Part shown: positions 9,763-18,911 of the stretch, one piece after another | Layout: each line of letters opens with the position of its first letter | How positions within the stretch are numbered: the stretch's first letter is position 1 | Origin: CAWAYH01 sp963786195 | GTDB taxonomy: Bacteria > Acidobacteriota > Vicinamibacteria > Vicinamibacterales > 2-12-FULL-66-21 | Reading direction: 5' to 3' | DNA length: 64,000 bases | Assembly: GCA_963786195.1 (NCBI GenBank) | Contig: CAWAYH010000005.1 | Coordinates: 208,241 to 272,240 of the forward strand | Made by a program: the position numbers and the translations under genes | Notes under the pieces: generated by a model | Seen by the model: the letters and a program-made list of their open reading frames with translations, nothing else | Databases searched by the model: none | Told to the model about the DNA's origin: nothing

Positions 9763-11196
9763 CTACTTGTCGAAGAAGATCCTCAGATTCTCGTCCGGCG
9801 TCGGCGGCGTGCGCAGGCTGACGAAGACGAACACGAGCGCGCTGAGGACGACGCCCACTTCCGCCGAGTCGATCCCGTGCGTCGCGAAGCTGCGCTGGAA
9901 CGTGAGCGTCCAGAGCAGGCAGCCCGCGAACCCCGCCACCATGCTCCAGATCGCGCCCTCCTTCGTCCCGCGCCGCCAGTTCAACCCGAGCACCACCGGG
10001 ACGAAGAAGAAGCTGGCGATGAACTTCGCCTGCTCGATGACGATCGTCTGCACGTCGCCGAACCGCTGCAGCGCGAACCAGAACGGCAGCAGCCCGAGCA
10101 CGACGATCGACAGGCGGTTGATCGCCAGCAGCCGTCGCTCCGTCGCCTGCGGATCGACGAGCCGCTTGTAGAGATCGTGGGCGAACGCGCCGCCGGTCAC
10201 GAGGAGGACGGAGTTGACCGTGTCGATGATCGCGCCAACCATCATGATCAGGAAGAGCGAGCCGAGCACCGGCGCCATCACGGTCGACGCCATGATGCTC
10301 GAGGCCTGATCGGCGGACGGCAGAGACGGGAACAGCCCCCGCATCCCGATCCCCAGGATCATGACGCTGCCGCCGATGAGCAGCTGGATCACCATCGAGA
10401 TGCCGATCGCGTACCTGACTGTCGAGACGTCGCGCATCGAGTAGTACCGCGTCATCTCGTACGGGGCCGCCGCGATCGAGAACCCGAAGGCGAGACCGAA
10501 CGCCAGCAGATCGCGGGCGCTGAACCACCAGCCGGTGATTCGCGGATCGATCGATCCCACGTACTCGCCGAGGGCAACCAGACCGCCCGCGTGGTAGACG
10601 ACGACCGGCAGCGCGAGCACCAGCGCGAGGAGGAGGACGATCGTCTGCACGAACTCTACGTACGAGCTCGTGTGCACGCCGCCGAGCGCCGTGTAGAACC
10701 CGGTCGTCGCCAGCAGCGCGATCATCGCCCAGATGGGCGACACGCCGAAGATGGCGGACGAGATCTCGCCCATCGCCTGGAACTGGGCGGTGAGGTAGAT
10801 CGTGTAGGTGACGATGATCAGCCCGGCCGAGATCGTGTGGGCGCCTTCGCTCGCGAACCGCTTGCCGATGTAGTCCGCGACGGTGAGCGCGCCGAATCGC
10901 CGCAGCTTCGGCGCGACGAACACGGCCGAGATGATCCAGCCCGTCCAGAGCCCGAACCAGATCCAGATCCAGCTGACGCCCGTCAGGTAGTGCCGCCCGA
11001 GCGTACCAACGAACGTGCCCGCGCTGATCTGCGTCGCCGCGAGGACCGCGCCGCCCACCCACGGCCCGATCGTGCGGCCCGCAGCCAGGAAGTCTTCTTC
11101 GGTCTTGGTCTTGAAGAATCCCCAGAGCGCCGCGCCCACCACCGACAGCAGGTAGATGATCGTGGTGACGAGCAGGACCGGCGAATCGGCGGTCAT
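9763..11196 (-). CDS. Sodium:solute symporter (SSS) family transporter
   Basis: The 477-residue membrane protein has about 13 hydrophobic helices and the LeuT-fold features of the SSS family: LAAGRTIGPWVGGAVLAATQ in the first helices, AISAGTFVG-like residues, and GAIIDTVNSVLLVTGGAF in the TM8 sodium-site region. It probably imports an organic solute such as an amino acid, hydantoin or carboxylate with Na+; the substrate is not identifiable. Its ATG overlaps the stop of the upstream 38-codon gene by four bases (ATGA), indicating translational coupling. The frame is intact. Confidence 0.9.
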   Translation of the reverse strand: MTADSPVLLVTTIIYLLSVVGAALWGFFKTKTEEDFLAAGRTIGPWVGGAVLAATQISAGTFVGTLGRHYLTGVSWIWIWFGLWTGWIISAVFVAPKLRRFGALTVADYIGKRFASEGAHTISAGLIIVTYTIYLTAQFQAMGEISSAIFGVSPIWAMIALLATTGFYTALGGVHTSSYVEFVQTIVLLLALVLALPVVVYHAGGLVALGEYVGSIDPRITGWWFSARDLLAFGLAFGFSIAAAPYEMTRYYSMRDVSTVRYAIGISMVIQLLIGGSVMILGIGMRGLFPSLPSADQASSIMASTVMAPVLGSLFLIMMVGAIIDTVNSVLLVTGGAFAHDLYKRLVDPQATERRLLAINRLSIVVLGLLPFWFALQRFGDVQTIVIEQAKFIASFFFVPVVLGLNWRRGTKEGAIWSMVAGFAGCLLWTLTFQRSFATHGIDSAEVGVVLSALVFVFVSLRTPPTPDENLRIFFDK

Positions 11197-11309
11197 CGGC
11201 CGCCACGCTCGCGGTCGCGCGCAGCCGCGCGCCAGGCTCCCACGAAATACAGCGCCATCCAGATGGCGGCGACGATGAAGAAGCCGTAGAAGCTCCAGCC
11301 GAATCCCAC
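11193..11309 (-). CDS. 38-residue single-TM symporter small accessory protein
   Basis: A GTG start lies one base after the stop of the upstream gene, and the TGA overlaps the symporter ATG by four bases. The product has a short N-terminus, one helix (FYGFFIVAAIWMALYFVGAW) and a basic tail (RDRERGGR). Tiny one-helix proteins encoded directly before SSS symporters are a recurring arrangement. Position, length and topology fit that role, although such a gene would be missed by most gene callers. It is inferred to stabilise or assist insertion of the symporter. Confidence 0.65.
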   Translation of the reverse strand: MGFGWSFYGFFIVAAIWMALYFVGAWRAAARDRERGGR

Positions 11310-11310
11310 G

Positions 11311-11985
11311 TCAGCGCCTCGCACGCCACAGCCACACGAGGCTGCCGACGACCAGCACGATGATCGCCGTCGCGTCGGTGACGGTCGCCAGATCCTGCCG
11401 CGCCCACCAGCCGGGGTCCTGGCCGGGTGCGCGGAAGGGAACGCGGATGAATGCGGGAACGTGCCCGATCGTGATCGTGCCGTGATTGCCCGGCGACCAG
11501 GTGAAGGCGGGGAACGCTCCGCGCGTCGGCATCGTCTCCGCCGGCACCTCGACCTGGATATGAATGGCGCGCGACCGGCCATCAGTTGGCGTCGTCGGTA
11601 CCCAGAGAGGGCAGCGGTAGCTCCATTCGCCGGGTTGCGTCACGCGATAGCGGATCGTGTAGGCGCCGGATCCCGCCGGGTCGAGGCTGACCACCAGGAC
11701 CATCGTCCGGCCCTCGAGCCGCGGCGCGGCGGACGCGCGGGCGGCGCCGGTGACGTCCACGAGCTCGGCGCTCGCGCCGTCGAAGAGCTGCAGACGATGG
11801 AGAACTTCGGTGGTGCCGTTCGGGTCGAGCGTGAGAGCGGCTGTGACCTCGCAACCGGTGGGGCCGGTCATCACAACGTTCACGTCAGCCCGGCGGAGGA
11901 TGGCGCCGGCGCGTCCGTACGCGATCGACGGGAGCAGGCAGCAGGCGGCTGCGAGCGCCGGGACCGCCCACCGCGCGCCGCTCAT
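11311..11985 (-). CDS. Secreted, C-terminally membrane-anchored beta-sandwich protein of the symporter operon
   Basis: The start is ATG 11985, which has a CAGGAG site at 11992-11997; an upstream start at 12027 lacks one. An N-terminal signal peptide (ARWAVPALAAACCLLPSIAYG) precedes ~150 residues rich in beta strands and aromatic residues. One C-terminal helix (IIVLVVGSLVWLW) ends in RARR inside the cell. No enzyme motif was recognised. It heads the three-gene operon with the accessory peptide and the SSS symporter, so it might be an extracytoplasmic partner or solute-capture domain. That role is inference only. Confidence 0.65.
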   Translation of the reverse strand: MSGARWAVPALAAACCLLPSIAYGRAGAILRRADVNVVMTGPTGCEVTAALTLDPNGTTEVLHRLQLFDGASAELVDVTGAARASAAPRLEGRTMVLVVSLDPAGSGAYTIRYRVTQPGEWSYRCPLWVPTTPTDGRSRAIHIQVEVPAETMPTRGAFPAFTWSPGNHGTITIGHVPAFIRVPFRAPGQDPGWWARQDLATVTDATAIIVLVVGSLVWLWRARR

Positions 11986-12028
11986 CCGGCTCTCCTGACG
12001 GGTGCTGGTGCTGCCAAGGCCTGCCAAG

Positions 12029-12046
12029 TGTTAGCGGATACTAACA
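12029..12046. promoter_or_regulatory. Operator-like palindrome TGTTAG-N6-CTAACA in the divergent promoter region
   Basis: Perfect 6-bp arms, 6-bp spacer, 43 bp before the operon on the minus strand and 132 bp before the racemase gene. A TTTATACT -10-like box lies just to the right (12053-12060). The spacing suits a dimeric GntR- or LacI-class repressor that could control both divergent units. No regulator gene is adjacent. Confidence 0.5.
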
Positions 12047-12177
12047 GTCCGGTTTATACTCGTGCAAGCCGTGCTTGACCCTCACCGTCACGCCGCTTAT
12101 GGTACAGCACGTCCGCGCGGCCGACCGTCATCCCTGTACGCTCACGTTCTCATCCGACGCGCAGTCCGAGGTGAGCC

Positions 12178-12910
12178 ATGCACATCCTCTATCAGATTCC
12201 CGGTCACATGTCCGTCGGTCCCCTGGGCGCCGGCGAGATGGAGCGGCGCCGCCGGATTCTGCAGGAGTGGGCCGGCGCCGACACGCTCGTCGAGGTCGCC
12301 GAATCGCCGGGCGGGCCGCTGTCGATCGAGAGTCACGCGGAAGAGTACTCTGAGCGTCCCACCGATGATGCGCGCGCTCCGGTCGCGCGCGGCCGAACCC
12401 GACGCGGTCATCGTCGGTTGCTTCGGCGATCCCGGGCTGTCGGCGCTGCGTGAAATCATGAGCTGCCCGGTCATCGGTCCGCTCGAGTCTTCGTTTGCCA
12501 CCGCGATGCAACTCGGGCAGCGCGTCGGCATCATCACCGTCGTCGAGGGTGTCATCCCGGTGCTCGACCACCTCGTCCGCGGCATGGGGCTCTCGCTGCG
12601 GTACGCGGGAGCGACCGCGGTCGACATCCCGGTGCTCGATCTGCCTTCCGCCGGCGATCAGCTCGCGTCGACGATCGGCAAGGCGGCCAGGCCACTGATC
12701 GATCGCGACGCCGACGTCCTCGTCCTGGGCTGCATGAGCATGTCGTTTCAGAACGTCGCGGCGCGTGTGACCGAAGTGTGCGGCCTGCCTGTCGTCAACC
12801 CGGCGCGCTGCGCACTGCGCACTGCCGAGTCGCTCGTCGCGCAGGGGCTGAGCCAGAGCCGCCGTGCGTATCCGTCTCCGCGCAAACCGCTGGCGATGGA
12901 GACGACGTGA
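12178..12910 (+). CDS. Asp/Glu/hydantoin racemase family protein, one frameshift
   Basis: The protein starts MHILYQIPGHMSVGPLG and changes frame near 12345. The two family cysteines are visible in VIVGCFGDPGLS and VLVLGCMSMSF, in the positions of the paired proton-transfer cysteines of Asp/Glu and hydantoin racemases. IGPLESSFATAMQLG is the usual linker helix. Its length of ~243 aa is normal. Its TGA overlaps the GTG of the following amidohydrolase. Racemase, amidohydrolase and transporter together suggest uptake and ring-opening or deacylation of an amino-acid-like compound with stereo-inversion, as in hydantoin use (inference). Confidence 0.85.
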
Positions 12911-14064
12911 GGCTTGCGATACATGCGGACCGGATCTTCACCGGGCTGAGCGACGCGACAGAAGCGGGCATCGTGCTCGTCGAGGACGATCGGATCGCGG
13001 CGATTCTCACGTCCGCGCCCACCGACGGGACGCCGGTGCGGCGGCTGATCGGCGCGACGCTCCTGCCGGGCCTGATCGACTCGCATTCGCACGTGTCGAT
13101 CGTCCCCTCACGGGGCGATCAGCTCGGGCAGATGCGGTTGCCCGCCGACATCCAGCTGGCAACGGCACGCAGTCTCGTTCTCTCCGACCTTTTATCAGGT
13201 GTGACGACGCTGCGGGTGATGGGGCAGGAGCTGGACGTCGATTTCCTGCTGCGTGATGAAATCGCTTCCGGTGCCACGCTCGGCCCCGACCTCATTTGCG
13301 CCGGCGTGCAGGTCACGAAGGAAGGCGCGCACGGCCACGCGCTGACCGCAATCCGCACCGTGGCGGACATCGGGGCGCTCGTCGACCGCAACGTCTCGAA
13401 GGGCGCCGGCCTCGTGAAGATCTTCACTACCGGCGGCGTGTCGAGCGTCGCGACGTCGCAGGGGGAGTGCCCCTTCACACCGGCGGAGATCCGCTGCGCC
13501 GCGGACGCGGCCCATCGTCATGGCCTCAAGCTCGCAGCGCACGCGCACGGCGGCATCGGCGCGCGGCTGGCGCTCGAGAACGGCGTCGACACCATCGAGC
13601 ACGGCGTGCTTTTCGACGACGAGCTGATCGATCTGGCGGCGAAGCAGGGGAAGACGATCGTCGGCACGTTCTCGATCCTGGATCACCCGGCCGGCATCGA
13701 GGCCGGCGACGCGGCGGCGCCGAGCATCATCGCGAAGCTGCGCGAAGGCCGCGAACGTGTCGGCCGCACGTGGCGAACGATCCTGCAGCGCCGGATCACC
13801 GTGGCCGTCGGTACGGACAGCATGCATGGCCTGCTGGCCTTCGACGTCGCACGGCTGGTGGACTTCGGCGCATCGCCGGCCCACGCGCTGCGCGCCGCGA
13901 CGAAGAACGGCGCCGAGACCTGCGGTCTGCGCGACCGCGGCACGCTCGCGGCCGGTTTGCGCGCCGACCTCGTCGCGGTGCGAGGCAACCCTCTCGACGA
14001 CATCCACGCGCTGGCGGCCCCGGTCTTCGTCATGAAAGCAGGCCGCATCCTCCACGCCGCCTGA
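12907..14064 (+). CDS. Metal-dependent amidohydrolase coupled to the racemase gene
   Basis: GTG 12907 overlaps the racemase stop by four bases, and the frame is intact for 385 residues. No signal peptide is present, so it acts in the cytoplasm. Motifs: GLIDSHSHVS (~residue 57), the probable metal-bridging lysine region GLVKIFTTGGVSS (~174), KLAAHAHGG (~211), DTIEHGVLF (~232), AVGTDSMHG (~302) and the C-terminal AGLRADLVAVRGNPL. This matches imidazolonepropionase/prolidase-like amidohydrolases. Coupling to a racemase fits a cyclic amide or N-acyl amino-acid substrate brought in by the adjacent symporter. Confidence 0.87.
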   Translation: MRLAIHADRIFTGLSDATEAGIVLVEDDRIAAILTSAPTDGTPVRRLIGATLLPGLIDSHSHVSIVPSRGDQLGQMRLPADIQLATARSLVLSDLLSGVTTLRVMGQELDVDFLLRDEIASGATLGPDLICAGVQVTKEGAHGHALTAIRTVADIGALVDRNVSKGAGLVKIFTTGGVSSVATSQGECPFTPAEIRCAADAAHRHGLKLAAHAHGGIGARLALENGVDTIEHGVLFDDELIDLAAKQGKTIVGTFSILDHPAGIEAGDAAAPSIIAKLREGRERVGRTWRTILQRRITVAVGTDSMHGLLAFDVARLVDFGASPAHALRAATKNGAETCGLRDRGTLAAGLRADLVAVRGNPLDDIHALAAPVFVMKAGRILHAA

Positions 14065-14067
14065 CGG

Positions 14068-14225
14068 CTTGACAACGATACCTCGATCATCGACAATTCT
14101 CTCGACACCTAGACTATCGACACTCGAAGCCAGCGCACGGGTGGTGATTCTGATGTCCGCAATATCCGTGTTGTCCGTATCCGTGTTGTGTGTCCGCGGT
14201 CGTGTTGTCCGTGGTTCGGATACAG
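14068..14225. repeat. Low-complexity intergenic tract with repeated TCGACA and TCCGTGTTG words
   Basis: The left half (about 14068-14125) repeats ATCGACA/TCGACAC words; the right half (about 14155-14220) repeats TCCGTGTTG and TCCG on one strand. The tract ends inside or at the beginning of the redoxin reading frame, so the first residues of that gene are uncertain. It resembles in style, not in sequence, the tracts near 9.5 and 17.1 kb. Confidence 0.5.
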
Positions 14226-14741
14226 GGCGTCGACGGCCGGACGATGACGCCGTTCGAACCGTCCGGCGCAGCGAACATCATCTTTTTCGTCGCGACCGAT
14301 TGCCCCATCGCGAACTCGTACGCGCCGGAGATTCAGCGCGTCTGCAGCGAGTACGCGGATCGTGGCGTCGGGTGCTCGTTGATGTACGAGGACGTGGACA
14401 CCGCGTCGTCCGGCGGATCCCTTGACGAGCGCGTTCGCAAACACCTGAGCGACTTCAGATACTCCGGCATCCCCGCGGCCGTCGATCGGTCACGGGTCGT
14501 CGCGACACGCGCGCACGGCGACGGTCACGCCGCAGGCCGTTGTGGTCGATCGGACAGGCACGATTCGGTACAGCGGCCGAATCGACAACTTCTATGCGGC
14601 GCTGGGCAAGCCGCGGCAGCAGGTCACGGAACGCGATCTCCGGGTCGCCCTCGACGCGATCCTGTCCGGGCGTCCGTGCCGAAGGCGCGGACCGAAGCCC
14701 TCGGGTGCTTCATCGTCGATCCAGCAGTGCTGAGGAAGTAG
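14190..14741 (+). CDS. Redoxin (thioredoxin-fold, AhpC/TSA-like) protein, frameshifted
   Basis: The readable sequence contains the peroxiredoxin/ResA-like block ANIIFFVATDCPIANSYAPE. It has one Cys where thioredoxins carry CxxC (here DCPIANS), followed by VVVDRTGTIRYSGRIDNFYA, the typical strand-turn before the C-terminal helix. Frame changes are needed near 14500 and 14690. Short redoxins of this kind regularly precede cytochrome/copper-monooxygenase genes in Acidobacteriota, as here (2 nt gap). A role in copper or cytochrome maturation is possible. The start is uncertain because the upstream tract is low complexity; an export signal was not clear. Confidence 0.7.
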   Translation: MSAVVLSVVRIQGVDGRTMTPFEPSGAANIIFFVATDCPIANSYAPEIQRVCSEYADRGVGCSLMYEDVDTASSGGSLDERVRKHLSDFRYSGIPAAVDRSRVVATRAHGDGHAAGRCGRSDRHDSVQRPNRQLLCGAGQAAAAGHGTRSPGRPRRDPVRASVPKARTEALGCFIVDPAVLRK

Positions 14742-14743
14742 TC

Positions 14744-17045
14744 ATGCGTAAAAACGCGCTCATCGGTCTTGTGGCGGCCGTGTTCCTTGGGTCGCTCACG
14801 GTGTCCTCGCAGGAATCCCGTACCCGGGAACCCCAGTCGCGTCCGCCATCCACGCGGATCACCTTTGCGGAAACGATCGCGCCGATCGTCTACGACAACT
14901 GCGTGACGTGCCATCGCGCCGGCGAGGTCGCGCCGTTCCCGCTGATGACGTACGAGGACGTCGCCAAGCGCGGCAAGCTGATTGCCAGGGTGACCGAATC
15001 GAAGTACATGCCGCCATGGCACGCCGCGGCGGGGCACGGCGAGTTCGTCGGTGAACGCCGCCTGACCGACGCCCAGATCGGCGCGATCGGCGCGTGGGTC
15101 GCGCAGGGGATGCCGCGCGGAGACGATTCGAAGATGCCGAAGCTGCCGACGTTCCCCTCGGACGGTTGGCGGCTCGGCCAGCCCGATCTGATTCTCGAGA
15201 TGCCGGCAGCATTCGAGCTTCCCGCAAGCGGACCCGATGTGTTCCGCAATTTCGTGATCCCGACGAACCTCACCGAAGACAGGTGGGTGCGCGGCATCGA
15301 GTTCCATCCGAAGGCCCGACAAGTCGTCCACCACGCGATCTTCGCGCGCGCGCCGGGCGGCAGCCTGGCGGCCCGCGATGGCGCAGACGGCCGGCCGGGA
15401 TTCGGCGGCATGAGCTCGGTTGGCGTGGTCAACGACCGTTCGGATTCCAGAGCCCTGGGCGGATGGGCGGTTGGCGCCACGCCGATGTTCCTGCCCGAAG
15501 GCGTCGCGCTGCGGCTGCCGAAGGGTTCGGACTTCCTCCTGCAGATGCATTTCCATCTGAGCGGCAAGCCGGAGGCCGAGAAATCGGTCATCGGCATCTA
15601 CTTCGCCGACAAGGCGCCGGAGAAAGGATTTGTTCTCGGTCGAACTGCCTGCGCTCTTCGGCGTGGGCGCGGCCATCGATATCGCGCCGGGCGTGAAGAG
15701 CTTCACGATTCAGGACACGTTCACGGTGCCTGGCGACATCAGCATCTTCTCGGCGATCGCGCACGCGCATTACCTGGCGAAGGACATGAAGGCCACGGCG
15801 ACGCTGCCGGATGGCTCCACACGACCGCTGATCTGGATCAATGACTGGGACTTCAACTGGCAGGACACCTACGTGTACAAGAAGCCGGTCGTGTTGCCGA
15901 AGGGCACGCGCATCGACGTGACGCTGACGTACGACAATTCGGTCGACAATCCGCGCAATCCGGTTAGCCCGCCGCGGCGGGCGCTGTGGGGCGAACAATC
16001 CTTCGACGAGATGGGGACGGTCGGATTTGGATTCGAGGCGCTGAACAAGGCCGACGTGCCGGCCTTCCAGCAGGCCTTGACGGCCCGCAACAAGGCGGCG
16101 ATCGCCGCCGGTGGGAAGGATGGGACGATCGGACGGTTTCTTGCGCGACAGACGCGTCAGAACAGAGGCTTGCAGCAGCTCACCGTCTTCAGTCGCGAGG
16201 GGACGATCGTCAGCAGGATTGGGGAGCCGGGTTCGTACTCTCAAGCCTCGTTCTCGCCAGACGGTTCGCGATTGGCCGTGATCAAGAGAGATCCGGACAG
16301 CGACAGCCAGGACGTCTGGGCGTTCGACATCGGGACGGGCAAGGGGACCGCCGTCACGTCGGATTCAGCGCCTGATACAGCGCCGCTGTGGTCGCCCGAC
16401 GGTCGATACATCGCGTACGTCTCGGTCCGCGACAACACGCACGGCGTGTATCGACGGCCGGCCGACGGGAGCGGCCACGAGGAGCGCCTGTATGAGCATT
16501 CCACGGGCGCGACGATCTTCCTGACGGACTGGTCGGCTGATGGCCGATATCTCTGTCTCTGGTCGGGCGACTCGATGTTCGTGGTGCCGCTGACCGGCGA
16601 CCGGAAGCCCATCGAGCTGAATCGTGAGGCGTTCCTCGGCCGCGGTGGACGCTTGTCACCCGACAGCCGCTTCCTCGCATTCAGCTCGAACCAGTCCGGT
16701 CGCTTCCAGGTGATCGTGAGCCCCTTCGATCCGGCGACGGCCGCAACGGTTGGCGCCGCGTCGGGTTCCGCGCGATCGCAGATCTCGACTGAAGGGGGCT
16801 TCGGAGGCATCGTCTGGCGGAAGGATGCCAAGGAGTTGTTCTATCTCTCCTTTGTGCCTCAAAAGCCTCAGTCGCTGATGGCCGTCGACATTACGACCAC
16901 GCCGGCGTTTCAGGCGCAGACACCGCGGCCGCTGTTCGAGCTGCCGGCACCGGTCGGGCCGCCCGCGCAACTCGGCGCCGTGGGCAGCCCCGACGGCCAG
17001 CGCTTCGTGTTCGCGGTGAACCTGCCGACGAAGCCCGCGCGCTGA
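14744..17045 (+). CDS. Cytochrome c - PHM-like copper monooxygenase - TolB/PD40 propeller fusion, one frameshift
   Basis: Signal peptide MRKNALIGLVAAVFLGSLTVSS, then a one-heme domain (NCVTCHRAGEVAPFP, ~residue 48). A copper type II ascorbate-dependent monooxygenase (PHM-like) module follows: VVHHAIFARAP supplies the HH copper site, QMHFHLSGK and AIAHAHYLAKDM supply further His ligands. The frame changes near 15630. From about residue 490 the protein continues into a PD40/TolB-type beta-propeller (FSPDGSRLA, WSPDGRYIAY, LSPDSRFLAFSS). Family members I know usually end before a propeller, so the fusion is notable. It probably oxidises a periplasmic organic substrate with electrons from the heme domain. 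Confidence 0.8.
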
Positions 17046-17052
17046 GTTCTTA

Positions 17053-17186
17053 CAGGAGCACGGGAGTAGGGGAGGGAACATAACAGGAGAAAGGGAGTAA
17101 GGAGAGAACTTTAGGTTAAGTTCTCCTTTCTCGTTTTCTCCTGTTAGTTGTCTCCCTTCCCTCCCTTACCTCCCTTCCTCCTGTTA
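17053..17186. terminator. Large purine/pyrimidine inverted repeat in a 342-bp intergenic gap
   Basis: A purine-rich run (17053-17110) is followed by a pyrimidine-rich run (17119-17186). Perfect 12-bp arms TAACAGGAGAAA (17081-17092) and its complement (17135-17146) enclose an inner 8-bp stem (17104-17111 with 17118-17125, 6-nt loop). This would be a strong hairpin after the monooxygenase gene. The rest of the gap (17187-17387) holds no gene that I can support, but must contain the haloperoxidase promoter. Confidence 0.6.
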
Positions 17187-17387
17187 CCACGTCTGCCGGA
17201 GTGTTTCGTGGAATCGCGCGGGCGAAGAAGTAGAACGTAAGACCTACATCAATTCCTCCCAATCTCCGGTGCGGCTGAGCGCATCACGATCGATTTGCTT
17301 CGGAGATCGTGAACGGTACTGCGATTGCTACGCCTGCGCGCGGCACCCTGAACTTTTTCAACCGACCTGAACAAGGAGGGCTACGCG

Positions 17388-18905
17388 ATGTCGCGTAAAT
17401 CCTGTGTCTTTACCGTTGGGCTGTTCGCGATCGTGGCGAGTCTCGTGACGTTGACGTGGGCCCAGGCCCCGGACGGCTTCGCGAGATTCTGGGGATCGCT
17501 TTATACATATCCGCCGACGCCTGTTGCGCTCAGCGCACTCCAGCAGCCCTCGGAGCCTCAGCCGGTCGATCGGTTTCATCACTGGAATCGCATTGCGATC
17601 GACACGAGCGGTCTGGATCACACGCCGCTGGCTGAAGGGGAAACGGACCGGGTCTTCGGCGAACAGCTCGGCCCCGGCCGCTCGAGCCGCGCGATGGCGA
17701 TCGTCCACATCGCGATCTTCGACGCGGTCAACGCGATTGCCAGGCGATATCGCAGCTTCACGGGCATTCCCGACGCCGATCGCGACGCGTCGATGGACGC
17801 CGCTATCGCCCAGGCGGCCCACGACACGCTCGTCGCGCTGTTTCCGTCGCAGCAGGCGCATTGCGATGAGCTGCTGGCGGAGGAGCTCGGCAGAATCCGT
17901 TCCGGGTCGTCCAAGGAGCGGGGAATCGCCGTGGGCGGGCGCGCCGCGCGCGCCATTCTGAATCTCACGAGGGATGACGGCGCGCGCCACGCCGAGCCGG
18001 TCGTGGGTATCGACTTCATTCCGAGCGACCGCCCCGGCAAGTGGCGGCAGGATCCGATTAGCCAGCTTCCGCTCGCGCTGGGCGCTCACTGGGGCGACGT
18101 CAAGCCGCTCGTGATCTCGTCGGCAAAGCGATTCCGGGTTCCGCCGCCGCCAGAGCTCGACAGCCGCGCGTATGCGGCGGCCTACAACGAGGTCAAACGG
18201 CTCGGCGGCACGACACCCACAGAGCGATCGGACGATCAGACGCTGGCCGGGATTTACTGGGCGTACGACGGCACGCCGACCCTGTGCGCGCCGCCGCGGC
18301 TGTACAACCAGATTGCGGTCCAGATCGCCGATCAGATGGGGACGGACACCGTCGATCTCGCGCGGCTGCTCGCGATCCTCAACGTCGCGATGTCCGACGC
18401 CGGTATCGCCTGCTGGGAATCGAAGTACTTCTACCAGTTCTGGCGCCCAGTGGGAGGCATCCGCGAGTCCGATCGCGGTACGGGCCCCACGGGCCGTGGC
18501 GATGGCAACCCGCGGACGGAAGGCGATCCCACGTTCTCTCCCCTGGGTGCGCCCGCGAGCAACCTGCAGGGACCCAACTTCACGCCGCCGTTCCCCGCGT
18601 ATCCATCGGGCCACGCCACGTTTGGCGGGGCAGTCTTTCAGACGCTGCGGAACGTGTTCGGAACCGACGACATCGCCTTCACGTTCGTGTCCGACGAGTT
18701 GAACGGCGTGACGCGTGACAACCAGGGCAACGTGCGTCCGCTGCTGCCGCGGACGTTCTCGTCGCTCTCACAGGCGGAAGAAGAGAACGGCCAGAGCCGC
18801 ATCTATCTCGGCATTCACTGGGCGTTCGACAAGACCGAGGGCATCCAGCAGGGGAGACGCATCGCGAACTACGTGTTCAGGCACGCGTTCGAACCGAGGA
18901 ATTGA
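17388..18905 (+). CDS. Secreted vanadium-dependent haloperoxidase / PAP2-superfamily protein
   Basis: The ATG is preceded by AAGGAGGG. A signal peptide (RKSCVFTVGLFAIVASLVTLTWA) leads a 505-residue alpha-helical protein, uninterrupted. The vanadate/phosphate site of the PAP2/haloperoxidase fold is visible: KYFYQFWRPVGGIR (~residue 346), PAYPSGHATFGGA (~403) and SRIYLGIHWAFDKTEG (~470). Bacterial members either halogenate using H2O2 or act as phosphatases, and sequence alone does not separate them. It is convergent with the beta-lactamase/D-aminoacylase gene, with only 6 bp between stops. Confidence 0.87.
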   Translation: MSRKSCVFTVGLFAIVASLVTLTWAQAPDGFARFWGSLYTYPPTPVALSALQQPSEPQPVDRFHHWNRIAIDTSGLDHTPLAEGETDRVFGEQLGPGRSSRAMAIVHIAIFDAVNAIARRYRSFTGIPDADRDASMDAAIAQAAHDTLVALFPSQQAHCDELLAEELGRIRSGSSKERGIAVGGRAARAILNLTRDDGARHAEPVVGIDFIPSDRPGKWRQDPISQLPLALGAHWGDVKPLVISSAKRFRVPPPPELDSRAYAAAYNEVKRLGGTTPTERSDDQTLAGIYWAYDGTPTLCAPPRLYNQIAVQIADQMGTDTVDLARLLAILNVAMSDAGIACWESKYFYQFWRPVGGIRESDRGTGPTGRGDGNPRTEGDPTFSPLGAPASNLQGPNFTPPFPAYPSGHATFGGAVFQTLRNVFGTDDIAFTFVSDELNGVTRDNQGNVRPLLPRTFSSLSQAEEENGQSRIYLGIHWAFDKTEGIQQGRRIANYVFRHAFEPRN

Positions 18906-18911
18906 ACTGCG

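Noticed and set aside
9877..11289. A 470-codon plus-strand open frame opposite the SSS symporter
   Set aside because: It is highly charged and repetitive, as expected from the antisense of membrane-helix codons; the minus strand is a well-formed symporter.
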